In this document: piece by piece, positions 9,026-17,589 of the stretch
Layout: every line of letters begins with the position of its first letter
How positions within the stretch are numbered: position 1 is the stretch's first letter
Origin: Paenibacillus plantiphilus
GTDB lineage: Bacteria > Bacillota > Bacilli > Paenibacillales > Paenibacillaceae
Assembly: GCF_927798095.1 (NCBI RefSeq)
Contig: NZ_CAKMMF010000029.1
Span: 1-64,000 of the forward strand
Direction of reading: 5' to 3'
DNA: 64,000 bases
Made by a program: the position numbers and the translations under genes
The notes under the pieces: generated by a model
What the model saw: only the letters and a program-made list of their open reading frames with translations
Told to the model about the DNA's origin: nothing
Databases searched by the model: none

Positions 9026-11515
9026 TTAGCCGCCTCCGCCTCCCAGTACGCTATCAGCCAGCAGCTCAGCGATATCCCGGGCGCGAACAGCACTCGCATT
9101 CGCATTCGCAGCAAGCTGCTTGACTCCGTCCTCCATCATCGTTAAACAGTAGGGGCATGCCGAGCCGATAATAGTCGGATTTACCGCCAGCGCCTGCGAT
9201 GCCCTTGCTTCGTTGACTCGCACGCCGCTGCGTTCCTCCATCCACATGAGCCCGCCGCCAGCGCCACAGCACATCCCATTCTGCCGAGACCGCTCCATTT
9301 CCAGCAGCAGCACGCCCGGGATCGCCTGCAGCAGCCTCCTTGGAGCATCGTATTCGCCGTTATAGCGGCCAAGATAACAGGAATCGTGGTACACCACTCG
9401 TTCCTTCATCCGATGTACGGGCCGCAAGCTCCCATCTGCAACAAGCTGATCAAGCAGCATCGTATGATGCTCCACCGTGAAATGATAGCCCCCGCCAAAA
9501 TCGGCATATTCATTCTTAAAAGCATGATACGTATGGGGACAAATCGTAACGATCCTGCGAATGCCATACTTTTTGAGAATCGCAATATTGTCTCGGCACA
9601 GCGTTTGGAACAGCAGTTCATTGCCCATTCGCCTTGCCGCATCACCCGAATTCCTCTCCTCATTGCCAAGTACAGCAAAGGGTATCCCCGCATGCTGAAG
9701 CAATCTGATCAGCGCAAACAATACCCGTCTGCTGCGCTCGTCATAGGAGCCCATCGTTCCTGCCCATAGCAGCAGCTCAGGCCGATCGTCCGCCTGCGTC
9801 ATATCACGCATGGACCGTACAGGCGGATTATCGGCATACAGCGATTCGAAAGCCGAGAGCCACCCTGCCCGCTCTGCGCGAGGCAGCCCCCAGGGGTTGC
9901 CTTGACGCTCGATATTTTGCAATGCGCGCTGACCTTCGCTTGGAAGGCGTCCCTCCATAAGCACGAGATAGCGGCGCATATCGATGATTTTATCCACATG
10001 CTCATTGCCGACAGGGCACTGCTCCTCACAGCTGCGGCATGTCGTGCATGACCAGAGCTCGGATTCCGTCATGACATCCCCGATTAGCTGCACCTCAGAA
10101 ACATTGTTCTTCACATGGAAGGCCCAAGCTTGCTGCTGCGCTGCCATAGTCGGCTCAATCGATATCCGTCTCCCAGTCCCTTCATTGTCTATCCAGACAG
10201 GAATTGTGCCGCCCATAACATGAGCGCCCTTCGCAGCATATGGAGCATTCATGGCATAATCGCCACCGGATGTATCCCCTCTGATTCCGTTAAAGCTTGG
10301 AACCCATGGGGAGCGGGATGTAATCGCAGCACCCTTCTCGGTCAGATGGTCGCGCAGCTTCATAATGAGATGCATTGGCGACAGCAGCTTGCCGGTATTC
10401 GATGCCGGACATACATTCGTACAACGGCCGCATTCCACACAAGCGTACAAATCGATGAGCTGCTTCTGCGAAAATTGTTCAATCGCGCCAACGCCGAACG
10501 TTTCAGCATTTTCATCCTCCAGATCAAGCGGCTCCAGCTTACCGACAGGCGCTCTTCTGCGAAGCCACAAATTAACGGGAGCGGCGAAAATGTGAAAATG
10601 CTTCGATTGCGGCACATAGACGAGAAAAGCAAGCAGCACGACATAATGCAGCCACCAGAAAAGCTCATAGCCCCAGGCTGCCGCAGTTGACGTCAGCCCC
10701 CACTGGTGCAGCATCCAGGCTGCCGCAGATGAGAGGGGGGCGCTGGCTGTGTAGCTGGGCTCGCCGCCGCTGTGCAGCCATTCATGAATGGTGTCAAAAG
10801 CTTGCGTCATAACGATCGTCGCCATTAATCCCCCGATGAACCATAGCACGATGGCAGGCTTCCAGCCGCGCTTCAATCTGCTTATCCGCTCCATATAGCG
10901 GCGATATGCGCCATAGATAACAGCGAGCATAATGAGCGTTACCGTCCATTCCTGGATCGCTGTGAATGCTCCGTAGGCAGGCAGCGGAAGAGACGCGCCG
11001 CTCAAACCCTTCCATATGATGTCGGCAGCGCCAAGCTGCAGAACAATGAAGCCGTAGAACAGCACCAAATGAAGCAGCCCGCTGCGCAAATCCTTCAGCA
11101 GCCTGCGATGGCCGAACACTTCCGTCGCCCATTCCCACTGCTTCTGGGCTTCAGCTGATTGGACAGCCGCAGTAGCGTAGCGTTTGCGCTGAGGGGCTGG
11201 GCTGCTTTTCGAGGATGAATGCAGCGCTTTTAGTCGGTTTGAAGTTGGCGTGGAGACAGACGATGGTGTGGAAATAGACGATGGTGTGAAAACAGGCGAC
11301 GGCGTGGAGACAGACGATGGCGTGAAAACAGACGGTGGTGTGGAAACAGGCGACGGCACTTCTCTCTTTGGCTTGCTCTGTCCAAGGCGGATGTACCCTA
11401 TCCGGTGGAGAACGGCAAGTGCAAACATCCACAGCGCTGCAGCTGTCATGAGAGCGAACAGCAGCCATCGCGCCAACTGGGTGATATCCAACCCGTTTAT
11501 GAGCAGCTGCGCCAT
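9026..11515 (-). CDS. fadF: Membrane FeS oxidoreductase (FadF / heterodisulfide-reductase related)
   Basis: This is predicted to carry electrons from reduced ETF to the membrane quinone pool during beta-oxidation. The N-terminal part has several membrane helices resembling the nitrate-reductase gamma fold (for example ARWLLFALMTAAALWMFALAV). Two 4Fe-4S motifs follow (CVECGRCTNVCPASNTGKL and CTTCRSCEEQCPVGNE), then two CCG-type cysteine domains (HDSCYLGRYNGEYD, MCCGAGGGLMW). ATG at 11515 (MAQLLINGLDITQ) has AAAGGAGGG seven bases upstream, giving 829 residues. Residues about 53-92 are a Ser/Thr/Pro repeat (SVSTPSPVFTPS) that is not part of the family. It heads the leftward run. Confidence 0.87.
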   Translation of the reverse strand: MAQLLINGLDITQLARWLLFALMTAAALWMFALAVLHRIGYIRLGQSKPKREVPSPVSTPPSVFTPSSVSTPSPVFTPSSISTPSSVSTPTSNRLKALHSSSKSSPAPQRKRYATAAVQSAEAQKQWEWATEVFGHRRLLKDLRSGLLHLVLFYGFIVLQLGAADIIWKGLSGASLPLPAYGAFTAIQEWTVTLIMLAVIYGAYRRYMERISRLKRGWKPAIVLWFIGGLMATIVMTQAFDTIHEWLHSGGEPSYTASAPLSSAAAWMLHQWGLTSTAAAWGYELFWWLHYVVLLAFLVYVPQSKHFHIFAAPVNLWLRRRAPVGKLEPLDLEDENAETFGVGAIEQFSQKQLIDLYACVECGRCTNVCPASNTGKLLSPMHLIMKLRDHLTEKGAAITSRSPWVPSFNGIRGDTSGGDYAMNAPYAAKGAHVMGGTIPVWIDNEGTGRRISIEPTMAAQQQAWAFHVKNNVSEVQLIGDVMTESELWSCTTCRSCEEQCPVGNEHVDKIIDMRRYLVLMEGRLPSEGQRALQNIERQGNPWGLPRAERAGWLSAFESLYADNPPVRSMRDMTQADDRPELLLWAGTMGSYDERSRRVLFALIRLLQHAGIPFAVLGNEERNSGDAARRMGNELLFQTLCRDNIAILKKYGIRRIVTICPHTYHAFKNEYADFGGGYHFTVEHHTMLLDQLVADGSLRPVHRMKERVVYHDSCYLGRYNGEYDAPRRLLQAIPGVLLLEMERSRQNGMCCGAGGGLMWMEERSGVRVNEARASQALAVNPTIIGSACPYCLTMMEDGVKQLAANANASAVRARDIAELLADSVLGGGGG
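11245..11357 (+). repeat. 18-bp tandem repeat inside fadF, about six copies
   Basis: Units such as GTGGAGACAGACGATGGC and close variants recur about six times in a row. They keep frame and encode a six-residue SVSTPS / PVFTPS repeat in the loop that follows the first membrane segment of FadF. Confidence 0.88.
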
Positions 11516-11737
11516 GCAGAGCCCTCCTTTCCATTCGGTTGCACGACGACCACAATGACATTCCTTCGTACCATCGGACAAGCAGGCAAACGCTTACAAA
11601 ACACTGGAGTGTTCAAGTATATGTCTCCTTCGCCGTGAACATGCGAGGATGCCGATGACTGCATCGTGTATTTGATCAAGGCGGTATGATCAGGAATTGA
11701 ATGAAGCCAAGTCTGATGATGATAGCAGACGGCTTTG

Positions 11738-11965
11738 TTTGTTGAGGATGGCAGGTTCGCGGTGATTGTTGATGACGACGGGCGCGTGTATTTGTTGATA
11801 GCAGGATCACGGTGATTGTTGATGTTGGCGGGACCGTGGGTTTGTTGAGGATGTCAGGCCTATGTTTGTTAATGACGACTGGCGTGTGTTTGTTTAGGAT
11901 GATGGCGGAACCGTTGTTTGTTGATGACGACTGGCGTGCGTTTGTTGATAGCAGGTTTGCGAGCA
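11738..11965 (+). repeat. Degenerate 24-28 bp direct repeats (TTTGTTGATGACGACTGGCG type)
   Basis: About nine head-to-tail units start with TTTGTTGA or a one-base variant and continue with GATGACGACTGGCGTGTG or GATAGCAGG-type sequence. Unit length varies between 24 and 28 bases. No coding frame with a ribosome binding site covers them. They occupy the fadF-etfB divergent intergenic region. Confidence 0.75.
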
Positions 11966-12042
11966 TTGGAATTGGTCGAACGGTCTAATATTCTAATGCG
12001 CATCATATGGTAGCACTGGGCGCAAGCAATTATCGCCAATTT

Positions 12043-12589
12043 TGCGGTTGGTGCGGCTGTAAGACGATTTTTTATACTTACACGGCGAGAACTTCAATCA
12101 ACGCATGTTGTAAGGCGGTTTTTCATGCTTACCGCGGCAGATTGGACCTGTATGTGGTGGTTGGTGCGGCTGTAAGACGATTTTTTATGCTTACACGGCG
12201 AGAATTTCGATCGGCGCGTGTTGTAAGACGGTTTTTCATGCTTACTGCGACAGATTGGACCTGTATGTGGCGGTTGGTGCGGCTGTAAGACGATTTTTCA
12301 TGCTTACACAGCGAGGACTTCAATCAGCGCGTGTTGTAAGGCGGTTTTTCATGCTTACTGCGGCAGATTGGACCTGTATGTGGCGGTTGATGCGGCTGTA
12401 AGACGATTTTTTATGCTTACACGGCGAGAACTTCGATCGGCGCGTGTTGTAAGGCGGTTTTTCATGCTTACTGCGACAGATTGGACCTGTATGTGGCGGT
12501 TGGTGCGGCTGTAAGACGATTTTTTATGCTTACACGGCGAGAACTTCGATCAGCGCGTGTTGTAAGGCGGTTTTTCATGCTTACTGCGG
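12043..12589 (+). repeat. 113-bp tandem array, nearly five copies, with paired TGTAAG/CTTACA palindromes
   Basis: The string GGTGCGGCTGTAAGACG (GATGCGG in the fourth copy) starts at 12050, 12163, 12276, 12389 and 12502, an exact period of 113 bases. Each unit holds two imperfect palindromes of about 24 bases: TGTAAGACGATTTTTTATGC-CTTACA type (A) and TGTAAGGCGGTTTTTCATGC-CTTAC type (B), 51 bases apart within a unit and 62 bases to the next unit. The last copy stops about 120 bases before etfB. No convincing gene lies in it. Confidence 0.95.
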
Positions 12590-12706
12590 GTGAATCCACT
12601 TGTATGCAGGCTTCATCGTCCGCGCTTTTCATGGTTTTTTTCCCATGTAGCCGCTTATCTTGGGTTCAGGATGCCTATAGATACGAATGTAAAGGAGGTC
12701 AGGTCA

Positions 12707-13717
12707 GTGAATATGGTCGTGCTGTTGAAGCAGACTTTCGACACTGAGGAAAAAATCGAACTGGTCAATGGCTCTGTGGCGGAGGATCATGTGAAATTTA
12801 TTATAAATCCGTATGACGAATATGCGCTTGAGGAAGCTCTTCGACTGCGTGAGAAGCATGGCGGGAGCGTAACAGTCGTATCCTGCGGTCCTGATCGTGC
12901 TGGCGAGGCTCTTCGTACCGCATTGGCTATGGGAGCCGACGAAGCGGTGCTTGTCGCGGACAATGATTTGCCGGACGATGGGCTTGCAATAGCGGCTGCC
13001 CTCGCGGAAATTGTGAAAAGCATTGCTCCGGACCTTGTGTTGGCCGGTTTGTTCGCGATTGATCGGGGTGCGGGCAGCATCGCCCTCCAAGTAGCTGAAA
13101 GGCTCCATTTGCCACATGCATCAGCTGCCTTGAAGCTCGATATTCGTGAGTGTGATGAACTGCCAGAAGCAAATACGAGTGGAGGCAACAGCCCCTATAC
13201 TACAATTCTGGAAGCTAATGCGAGCGTGAATTCCTCACCTGCGAATGGGGTCGTTAAGGAAGGGGTTGCTGAGAAAATGGGTGGATGCTCTGATCATCAT
13301 CATTTGGATGAAAATCCCAGGGCAAAAGAAGCAGGCAAGCGGAGCATGAAAGCTGCCCTTCCGGATTGGGAAGCTGCCTCTGAATTAATAGCTTCTGTGG
13401 AGCGTGAAACCGAGTGGGGCATTGAGACTGTGCTGCTGCCCTTGCCTGCACTCATTACAGCGCAGCAGGGCTTGAACGAGCCGCGTTATCCCTCTCTGCC
13501 TGGCATAATGAAAGCGAAGAGAAAATCTCTGCGTCATCTGACGGTTAACGAGCTTCATTTGACGGCTGATGATTTGACTCCGCGCTCGGAGCGCCTGGCG
13601 CTGCTCACCCCGCCTCCAAGAGCGGCAGGCAAAAAGCTGACAGGAACGCCTGAAGAGCAAACGATCGCGCTTGTCGAGCTTCTGTGCAGTGAAGCGAAAT
13701 TATTCGGTGCAGATTGA
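12707..13717 (+). CDS. etfB: Electron transfer flavoprotein beta subunit, with an 80-residue insertion
   Basis: EtfB pairs with EtfA to accept electrons from acyl-CoA dehydrogenase. The start is GTG at 12707 with AAAGGAGG eight bases upstream; ATG at 12713 is possible. Family motifs are NMVVLLKQT, NPYDEYALEEALRL, the AMP-site region LAGLFAIDRGAGSIALQVAE, and the signature PRYPSLPGIMKAKRK at about residue 259. The chain is 336 residues against about 255 for typical EtfB. The surplus is a hydrophilic Asn/Ser/Glu-rich stretch at residues 147-230, between LKLDI and the conserved ERETEWGIE strand. It lies 19 bases before etfA. Confidence 0.93.
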   Translation: MNMVVLLKQTFDTEEKIELVNGSVAEDHVKFIINPYDEYALEEALRLREKHGGSVTVVSCGPDRAGEALRTALAMGADEAVLVADNDLPDDGLAIAAALAEIVKSIAPDLVLAGLFAIDRGAGSIALQVAERLHLPHASAALKLDIRECDELPEANTSGGNSPYTTILEANASVNSSPANGVVKEGVAEKMGGCSDHHHLDENPRAKEAGKRSMKAALPDWEAASELIASVERETEWGIETVLLPLPALITAQQGLNEPRYPSLPGIMKAKRKSLRHLTVNELHLTADDLTPRSERLALLTPPPRAAGKKLTGTPEEQTIALVELLCSEAKLFGAD

Positions 13718-13736
13718 ACAAGGAGGCGGGGAGCCC

Positions 13737-14756
13737 ATGCTGAATAGCACTCAAAATCATACCGCACTCGTATTTGCCGAGTGCTCGGATGGCAAGCTGC
13801 GCCGCGTGGCGCTTGAAGCGCTCGGCATCGCGCGGCGGCTTGCTCAGGACGGCGGCGCTGTGCATGCCGTCCTGGCAGGCGGCGAGTCGGCGGCGCGGAG
13901 CGCAGCCGCCGCCGAGCTCGCCGCCCGGGGAGCGGGGGTCGTCCACGTTATCGACGACCCCGCCCTTGCGCTATTCGCGCCGGAGGCATACGCCGCCGCT
14001 ATCGGCGCGGCTGCCGCAGCGGTAGGGCCGAGCGTGATCGTGCTCGGCCACACCGCTGTTGGGCGCGAGCTCGCGCCCCGTGTGGCCGCCGCTTTGCGAG
14101 CCGGCCACATCGCGGACGTCACCGCCGTCGAGACGACGGACGGCGGCGACGCCGTGTTCACCCGCCCGCTCTACGCCGGCAAGGCGTTCGAGCGGCGACG
14201 CTTCCTTCCGGGCTCACCGTGGGTCATCACGGTCCGCCCGAACAACCTGCCCATAGCGGACCTCGTTCCCGAGGATCGCAAGGGCATAATTGCGGCGCTG
14301 CCATTCACCGCGCCGCCGCTCCGGGCCACCATCCGCAGCATCGCGCGCAAAGTTGGCGGCGGCGTGGACCTCTCCGAAGCGGATGTGATCGTCGCCGGAG
14401 GCAGAGGCGTGCGCAGCGCAGCAGGATTCGCGCCGCTGGAGGCGCTCGCAAGCACGCTAGGCGGTGCAGTGGGCGCATCTCGCGGCGCATGTGACGCCGG
14501 ATATTGCGATTATTCGCTCCAAATCGGGCAAACTGGCAAAACCGTCACTCCCAAGCTCTACATCGCCTGTGGTATTAGCGGCGCCATTCAGCATTTGGCA
14601 GGCATGAGCCAATCCCGTGTTATCGTAGCCATCAACAAGGACCCCGAGGCTCCTATCTTCAGCGTAGCCGATTACGGGATCGTCGGGGATCTGTTCGAGA
14701 TCGTTCCTTTGTTGACGAAGCGGTTCCAGCATTTCTTAGCGCAGCCGGGCGACTAA
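13737..14756 (+). CDS. etfA: Electron transfer flavoprotein alpha subunit
   Basis: The large ETF subunit binds FAD and passes electrons to the quinone-linked oxidoreductase. ATG at 13737 (MLNSTQNHTALVFAEC) follows AAGGAGGCGGGG; upstream in-frame starts lie inside etfB. The C-terminal FAD domain shows RGVRSAAGF, QIGQTGKTVTPKLYIACGIS, GAIQHLAGM and INKDPEAPIFSVADYGIVGD. Length, 339 residues, is normal. The region 13800-14460 is strikingly GC-rich compared with both neighbours, while the last 300 bases return to ordinary composition. It forms an operon with etfB. Confidence 0.95.
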   Translation: MLNSTQNHTALVFAECSDGKLRRVALEALGIARRLAQDGGAVHAVLAGGESAARSAAAAELAARGAGVVHVIDDPALALFAPEAYAAAIGAAAAAVGPSVIVLGHTAVGRELAPRVAAALRAGHIADVTAVETTDGGDAVFTRPLYAGKAFERRRFLPGSPWVITVRPNNLPIADLVPEDRKGIIAALPFTAPPLRATIRSIARKVGGGVDLSEADVIVAGGRGVRSAAGFAPLEALASTLGGAVGASRGACDAGYCDYSLQIGQTGKTVTPKLYIACGISGAIQHLAGMSQSRVIVAINKDPEAPIFSVADYGIVGDLFEIVPLLTKRFQHFLAQPGD

Positions 14757-14767
14757 GCTCGACCGGC

Positions 14768-15352
14768 TTACTCTTTCCGCCCATTTTCCTCCCACATACG
14801 CCTCACTCCAACCAGTTTCTCACCTGCAAAATCCAATCGGTAAATATCCGGTATGGACGTACTCTCCCAAAAAGCAACACCATACCGATCATCGTAATGG
14901 TTCAAAATAATCGTCATTATATTACCATGTGTACCGATAACAATCGATTTGCCCTCATATTTACGAAGCAGCTCTCCGATAATCGGAATCGCTCTTTCCT
15001 GAGCTTGTCTCGTAGATTCTCCGCCATCAGGCACAAAATCCTTATCGTCAAAAGACTGCCGGATTCTTGCCGTGAACGCCTGCTGCGCTAGCTTGTCCTG
15101 CAATCCCACGATAGGGCGTTCCCTGAGCTCTTCCAGCTCAATAACGGGAAGTCCCTTCGCCTCCGCCACTCCTTTAACCGTCAACAAAGCTCTGGCATAT
15201 GGGCTTGATACGACGACATCAACTTCTACGAAACGCATTATTTCCTCAACACGCTTCACATCCTCATGACCACGCGGGGACAAGCCTCGTATCCGCTCCT
15301 CACCGAGTATTAACGGCGACTCCGCATGTCTAACCATATAAATCGTTGTCAA
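14768..15352 (-). CDS. Histidine phosphatase family protein
   Basis: This 194-residue protein of the phosphoglycerate-mutase-like superfamily has MVRHAESPL near the N-terminus (phosphohistidine in RHA), SSPYARALLTV as the second arginine motif, and GTHGNIMTIIL supplying the second catalytic histidine. Such proteins are cytoplasmic phosphatases of broad or unknown substrate. The stop lies 12 bases from the stop of etfA, so the two genes converge. It is not obviously linked to beta-oxidation. Confidence 0.85.
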   Translation of the reverse strand: MTTIYMVRHAESPLILGEERIRGLSPRGHEDVKRVEEIMRFVEVDVVVSSPYARALLTVKGVAEAKGLPVIELEELRERPIVGLQDKLAQQAFTARIRQSFDDKDFVPDGGESTRQAQERAIPIIGELLRKYEGKSIVIGTHGNIMTIILNHYDDRYGVAFWESTSIPDIYRLDFAGEKLVGVRRMWEENGRKE

Positions 15353-15720
15353 ATCAACTACCCCCTATCAAAATTTATAAGATTCTACTCGTTCCACAAT
15401 TCAGCGACTCAATCGTTCTATAGTTAATCATCGGCTCATTCACAGTTAATCTGACCATTGTCTCCATAGAAGCAACGTTTCCCGTGACTCCATAGAATCA
15501 TCTCATCATCTCTTCCACATAAATCCCATTTCAACTAACCTGTTCGATATCATACGACTCAACACTACTATCCGCCAAAATTCCGTTACGAAGCTTCATT
15601 CAAACAATTCTTTTTGAATTATGGAGAGGTCTGCAACATCAAATTAACATCCCACTTGTATCATACTCAGTGAACATCTCTTCTCTCGCTCAGGCTACCC
15701 ATTTCAAACCCTCGCTGGGG
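15353..15720. other. Intergenic region with no recognisable feature
   Basis: AT-rich non-coding sequence upstream of the histidine phosphatase gene. I see no ORF with a ribosome binding site, no hairpin and no clear promoter that I could defend. Confidence 0.5.
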
Positions 15721-15722
15721 CC

Positions 15723-15948
15723 GCCCCTTTCATACCCTTTCTCGGGCTATAAGACGATTTTCACTGCTTACAAGATCAATCTCGCTCCTTTTTAATAGCT
15801 GTAAGAGGGTTTTGTACGCTTACAGGTTCCACCGATGCCCCTTTCATACCCTTTCTCGGGCTATAAGACGATTTTCACCGCTTACAAGATCAATCTCGCT
15901 CCTTTTTATAGCCGTAAGAGGTTTTTTTACGCTTACAGACTCCACCGA
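15723..15948 (+). repeat. Second array of the TGTAAG/CTTACA element: two copies of 114 bp
   Basis: GCCCCTTTCATACCCTTTCT starts at 15723 and again at 15837, so the period is 114. Each copy has an A palindrome (CTATAAGACGATTTTCACTG then CTTACA) followed 51-52 bases later by a B palindrome (GTAAGAGG, T-run, ACGCTTACAG). The next A is 62 bases further on. Spacing and motifs match the array at 12043-12589, although the linker sequences are unrelated. Confidence 0.9.
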
Positions 15949-16009
15949 TACCCCACACTCGTCATATCATGGCCTTTCGCACACTATTAGCAGAAATCCT
16001 TCAAAATAT

Positions 16010-16039
16010 AAAAAAAGCGCCGTCCATTGAACAAGCGCT
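16010..16039 (-). terminator. Terminator downstream of the GH26-like gene
   Basis: On the minus strand AGCGC, a short loop and GCGCT are followed by TTTTTT. It is about 160 bases beyond the stop of the GH26-like gene, with the 9-bp repeat array in between. Confidence 0.65.
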
Positions 16040-16060
16040 GCACTCCTATGGTCAATCATT

Positions 16061-16141
16061 TTACTAGTCTTGTTAGTCTTGTTAGTCTTGTTAGTCTTGT
16101 TAGTCTTACTAGTCTTGTTAGTCTTACTAGTCTTGCTAGCT
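16061..16141 (+). repeat. 9-bp tandem repeat (TTGTTAGTC), nine copies
   Basis: Nine contiguous 9-base units, mostly TTGTTAGTC with TTACTAGTC variants, run between the GH26-like stop codon and its presumed terminator. On the minus strand they would be in the 3' untranslated region. Confidence 0.93.
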
Positions 16142-16200
16142 TTGCCAAACCCCTTCAAGCCTTCTGCAGAGTCCATCCAACATCCGAACGCGGATGCAGA

Positions 16201-17589
16201 CTACGGCTGCGGCTCTACAATAATATCTTTGCCCTCCACTTTAACCTGATAACCAAGCGGCTCCAGCGTTTGCTGAATTGGAAGCGCATCAATGGAACGA
16301 TATCTTGGGATGTAATTGAAATAATTATACCCGGCCCAAATCCGTTTCTTGCTAATATCCACTTCTACTGAACCGTTTCCGTTCACAAGCTTCTGGGAGG
16401 AGCCATCCTCCTCCAGCTTCAGTCCCAACACATCGGTGAAAAAATTCATATCGGCATACAGCATATCGTCTTCCTTATAAATCAGGCCCCGATACGTTAA
16501 GCGCTGCTCCGCTTCAGTTCCCTGCACCACCACCGGCTGCACCTCAGTCAAGTACTCCGAGCGGCTGATTGCGCTGCTGTAAGCAGCAAGCACTTCCTTC
16601 TCCGTCGTGATCGAATAGTCGTTAATGCGCCGCTTCTCGTTATATTCGGTCGTATTGTTTACGTCAAAATAAAACACAGCCTTAATCCGCGGATACTTGT
16701 CCGGCAGCTCCCCATAGAATCGCTTGATCTTCTCGACTGCAAAAGCATTGTCGGTTTCATCATCCGTCACCGTGTAATGCGTTGCCCCGTATTCCGATAT
16801 CATAATCGGCTTCTCCTGGCTGAACCGGTTGTACACGAAATTAAGCATATCAAGCGGGTCCTCGTAATCAGCCTCATGGAGCCGGCTGTCATTATGATAT
16901 TTTACACTGTAAACATTAACGCCAACCCAATCGACATACTCATCGCCCGGATAGTAGCTTTCGATCGTTTCCTCCGGGAGCGACAGCACCGCCCATACCA
17001 TGATGATATTCGGCGCGCGCTCACCGAATATGCGATGCACCATCTTCCAGGTCTCCTTATATTGCTCAGGATCGCCGCTGTAATTCGTCCACGTTCCATT
17101 CATCTCTGAGGCAAATCGCATGAAGATTGGCACGCCAGCCTTGTTCGCTTCATCCGCAAACTTCTGCAAGTAAGCGTCATCCTTCACCTCGGCAAGACCA
17201 TTGTTTGGCTCGAATGCAATATGCGGCACTGCCCCGATGGACTTCACCTGCTCCACCCATTTGGTCGGAAACTCCTTGCCATACCCCACATACTTGAAGA
17301 AGCTCCCATGCTTCCGTCCCGTTCGGTCGTTAAAGGTTTTCATGCTGAATTCAATTGCCGGATTCTGCAGAACATAGCCACCCAGATAAACGCCTGTCTC
17401 CGGCTCTGATTTGGCAAGCTTGTAGCTCGGCTGCATCGTATGTATCGTCCAGTCCTCTTTTTCGACAACGCGATATTCCTTATAGCCCACATAACCAAAC
17501 ATCGCAAGCTGCATCAGCATCGCAAGCACACACAAAGCCCATAACATAACTGTTCTTCTACGGCGTGATTTATACGTATCTCTCAACAC
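16201..17589 (-). CDS. Membrane-anchored GH26-like glycoside hydrolase with stalk-type C-terminal domain
   Basis: This 462-residue protein has an N-terminal basic segment and one membrane helix (residues about 13-35). The TIM-barrel-like domain carries PIFMRFASEMNGTW at about 173-187 and PIMISEYGATHY at about 266; these two glutamates match the acid/base and nucleophile positions of GH26-like enzymes. After residue 350 a domain resembling the copper-amine-oxidase-N stalk module follows. It probably acts on a beta-glycan at the cell surface; the substrate is unknown. GTG at 17589 has GGAGGGG seven bases upstream and abuts the stop of the upstream membrane gene, so the two are cotranscribed. 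Confidence 0.75.
   Translation of the reverse strand: MLRDTYKSRRRRTVMLWALCVLAMLMQLAMFGYVGYKEYRVVEKEDWTIHTMQPSYKLAKSEPETGVYLGGYVLQNPAIEFSMKTFNDRTGRKHGSFFKYVGYGKEFPTKWVEQVKSIGAVPHIAFEPNNGLAEVKDDAYLQKFADEANKAGVPIFMRFASEMNGTWTNYSGDPEQYKETWKMVHRIFGERAPNIIMVWAVLSLPEETIESYYPGDEYVDWVGVNVYSVKYHNDSRLHEADYEDPLDMLNFVYNRFSQEKPIMISEYGATHYTVTDDETDNAFAVEKIKRFYGELPDKYPRIKAVFYFDVNNTTEYNEKRRINDYSITTEKEVLAAYSSAISRSEYLTEVQPVVVQGTEAEQRLTYRGLIYKEDDMLYADMNFFTDVLGLKLEEDGSSQKLVNGNGSVEVDISKKRIWAGYNYFNYIPRYRSIDALPIQQTLEPLGYQVKVEGKDIIVEPQP

Larger units (their letters stand above)
11516..12706. other. 1.2-kb divergent intergenic region of fadF and etfB
   Basis: Besides the two repeat blocks, this space must hold the promoters of both the fadF run and etfBA. 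A single TGAATGA half-site occurs at 11698, but no full FadR-like palindrome and no clear promoter pair could be picked by eye. ORFs in it follow the repeats and lack ribosome binding sites. Confidence 0.6.

Noticed and set aside
11698-11704. TGAATGA as a FadR operator half-site
   Set aside because: Only a single half-site is present, without the inverted partner expected for a FadR box.
11676-11966. Minus-strand frame of 96 codons over the TTTGTTGA repeats
   Set aside because: It follows the repeat units (ILNKHTPVVINKH-like), has no ribosome binding site and no protein-like composition.
12007-12323. Open frames across the 113-bp array on both strands
   Set aside because: They arise from the repeat period and lack start signals; the array is treated as non-coding.
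12043-12589. CRISPR array
   Set aside because: Period is 113 bp with whole-unit identity, no short repeat/unique spacer pattern and no cas genes.
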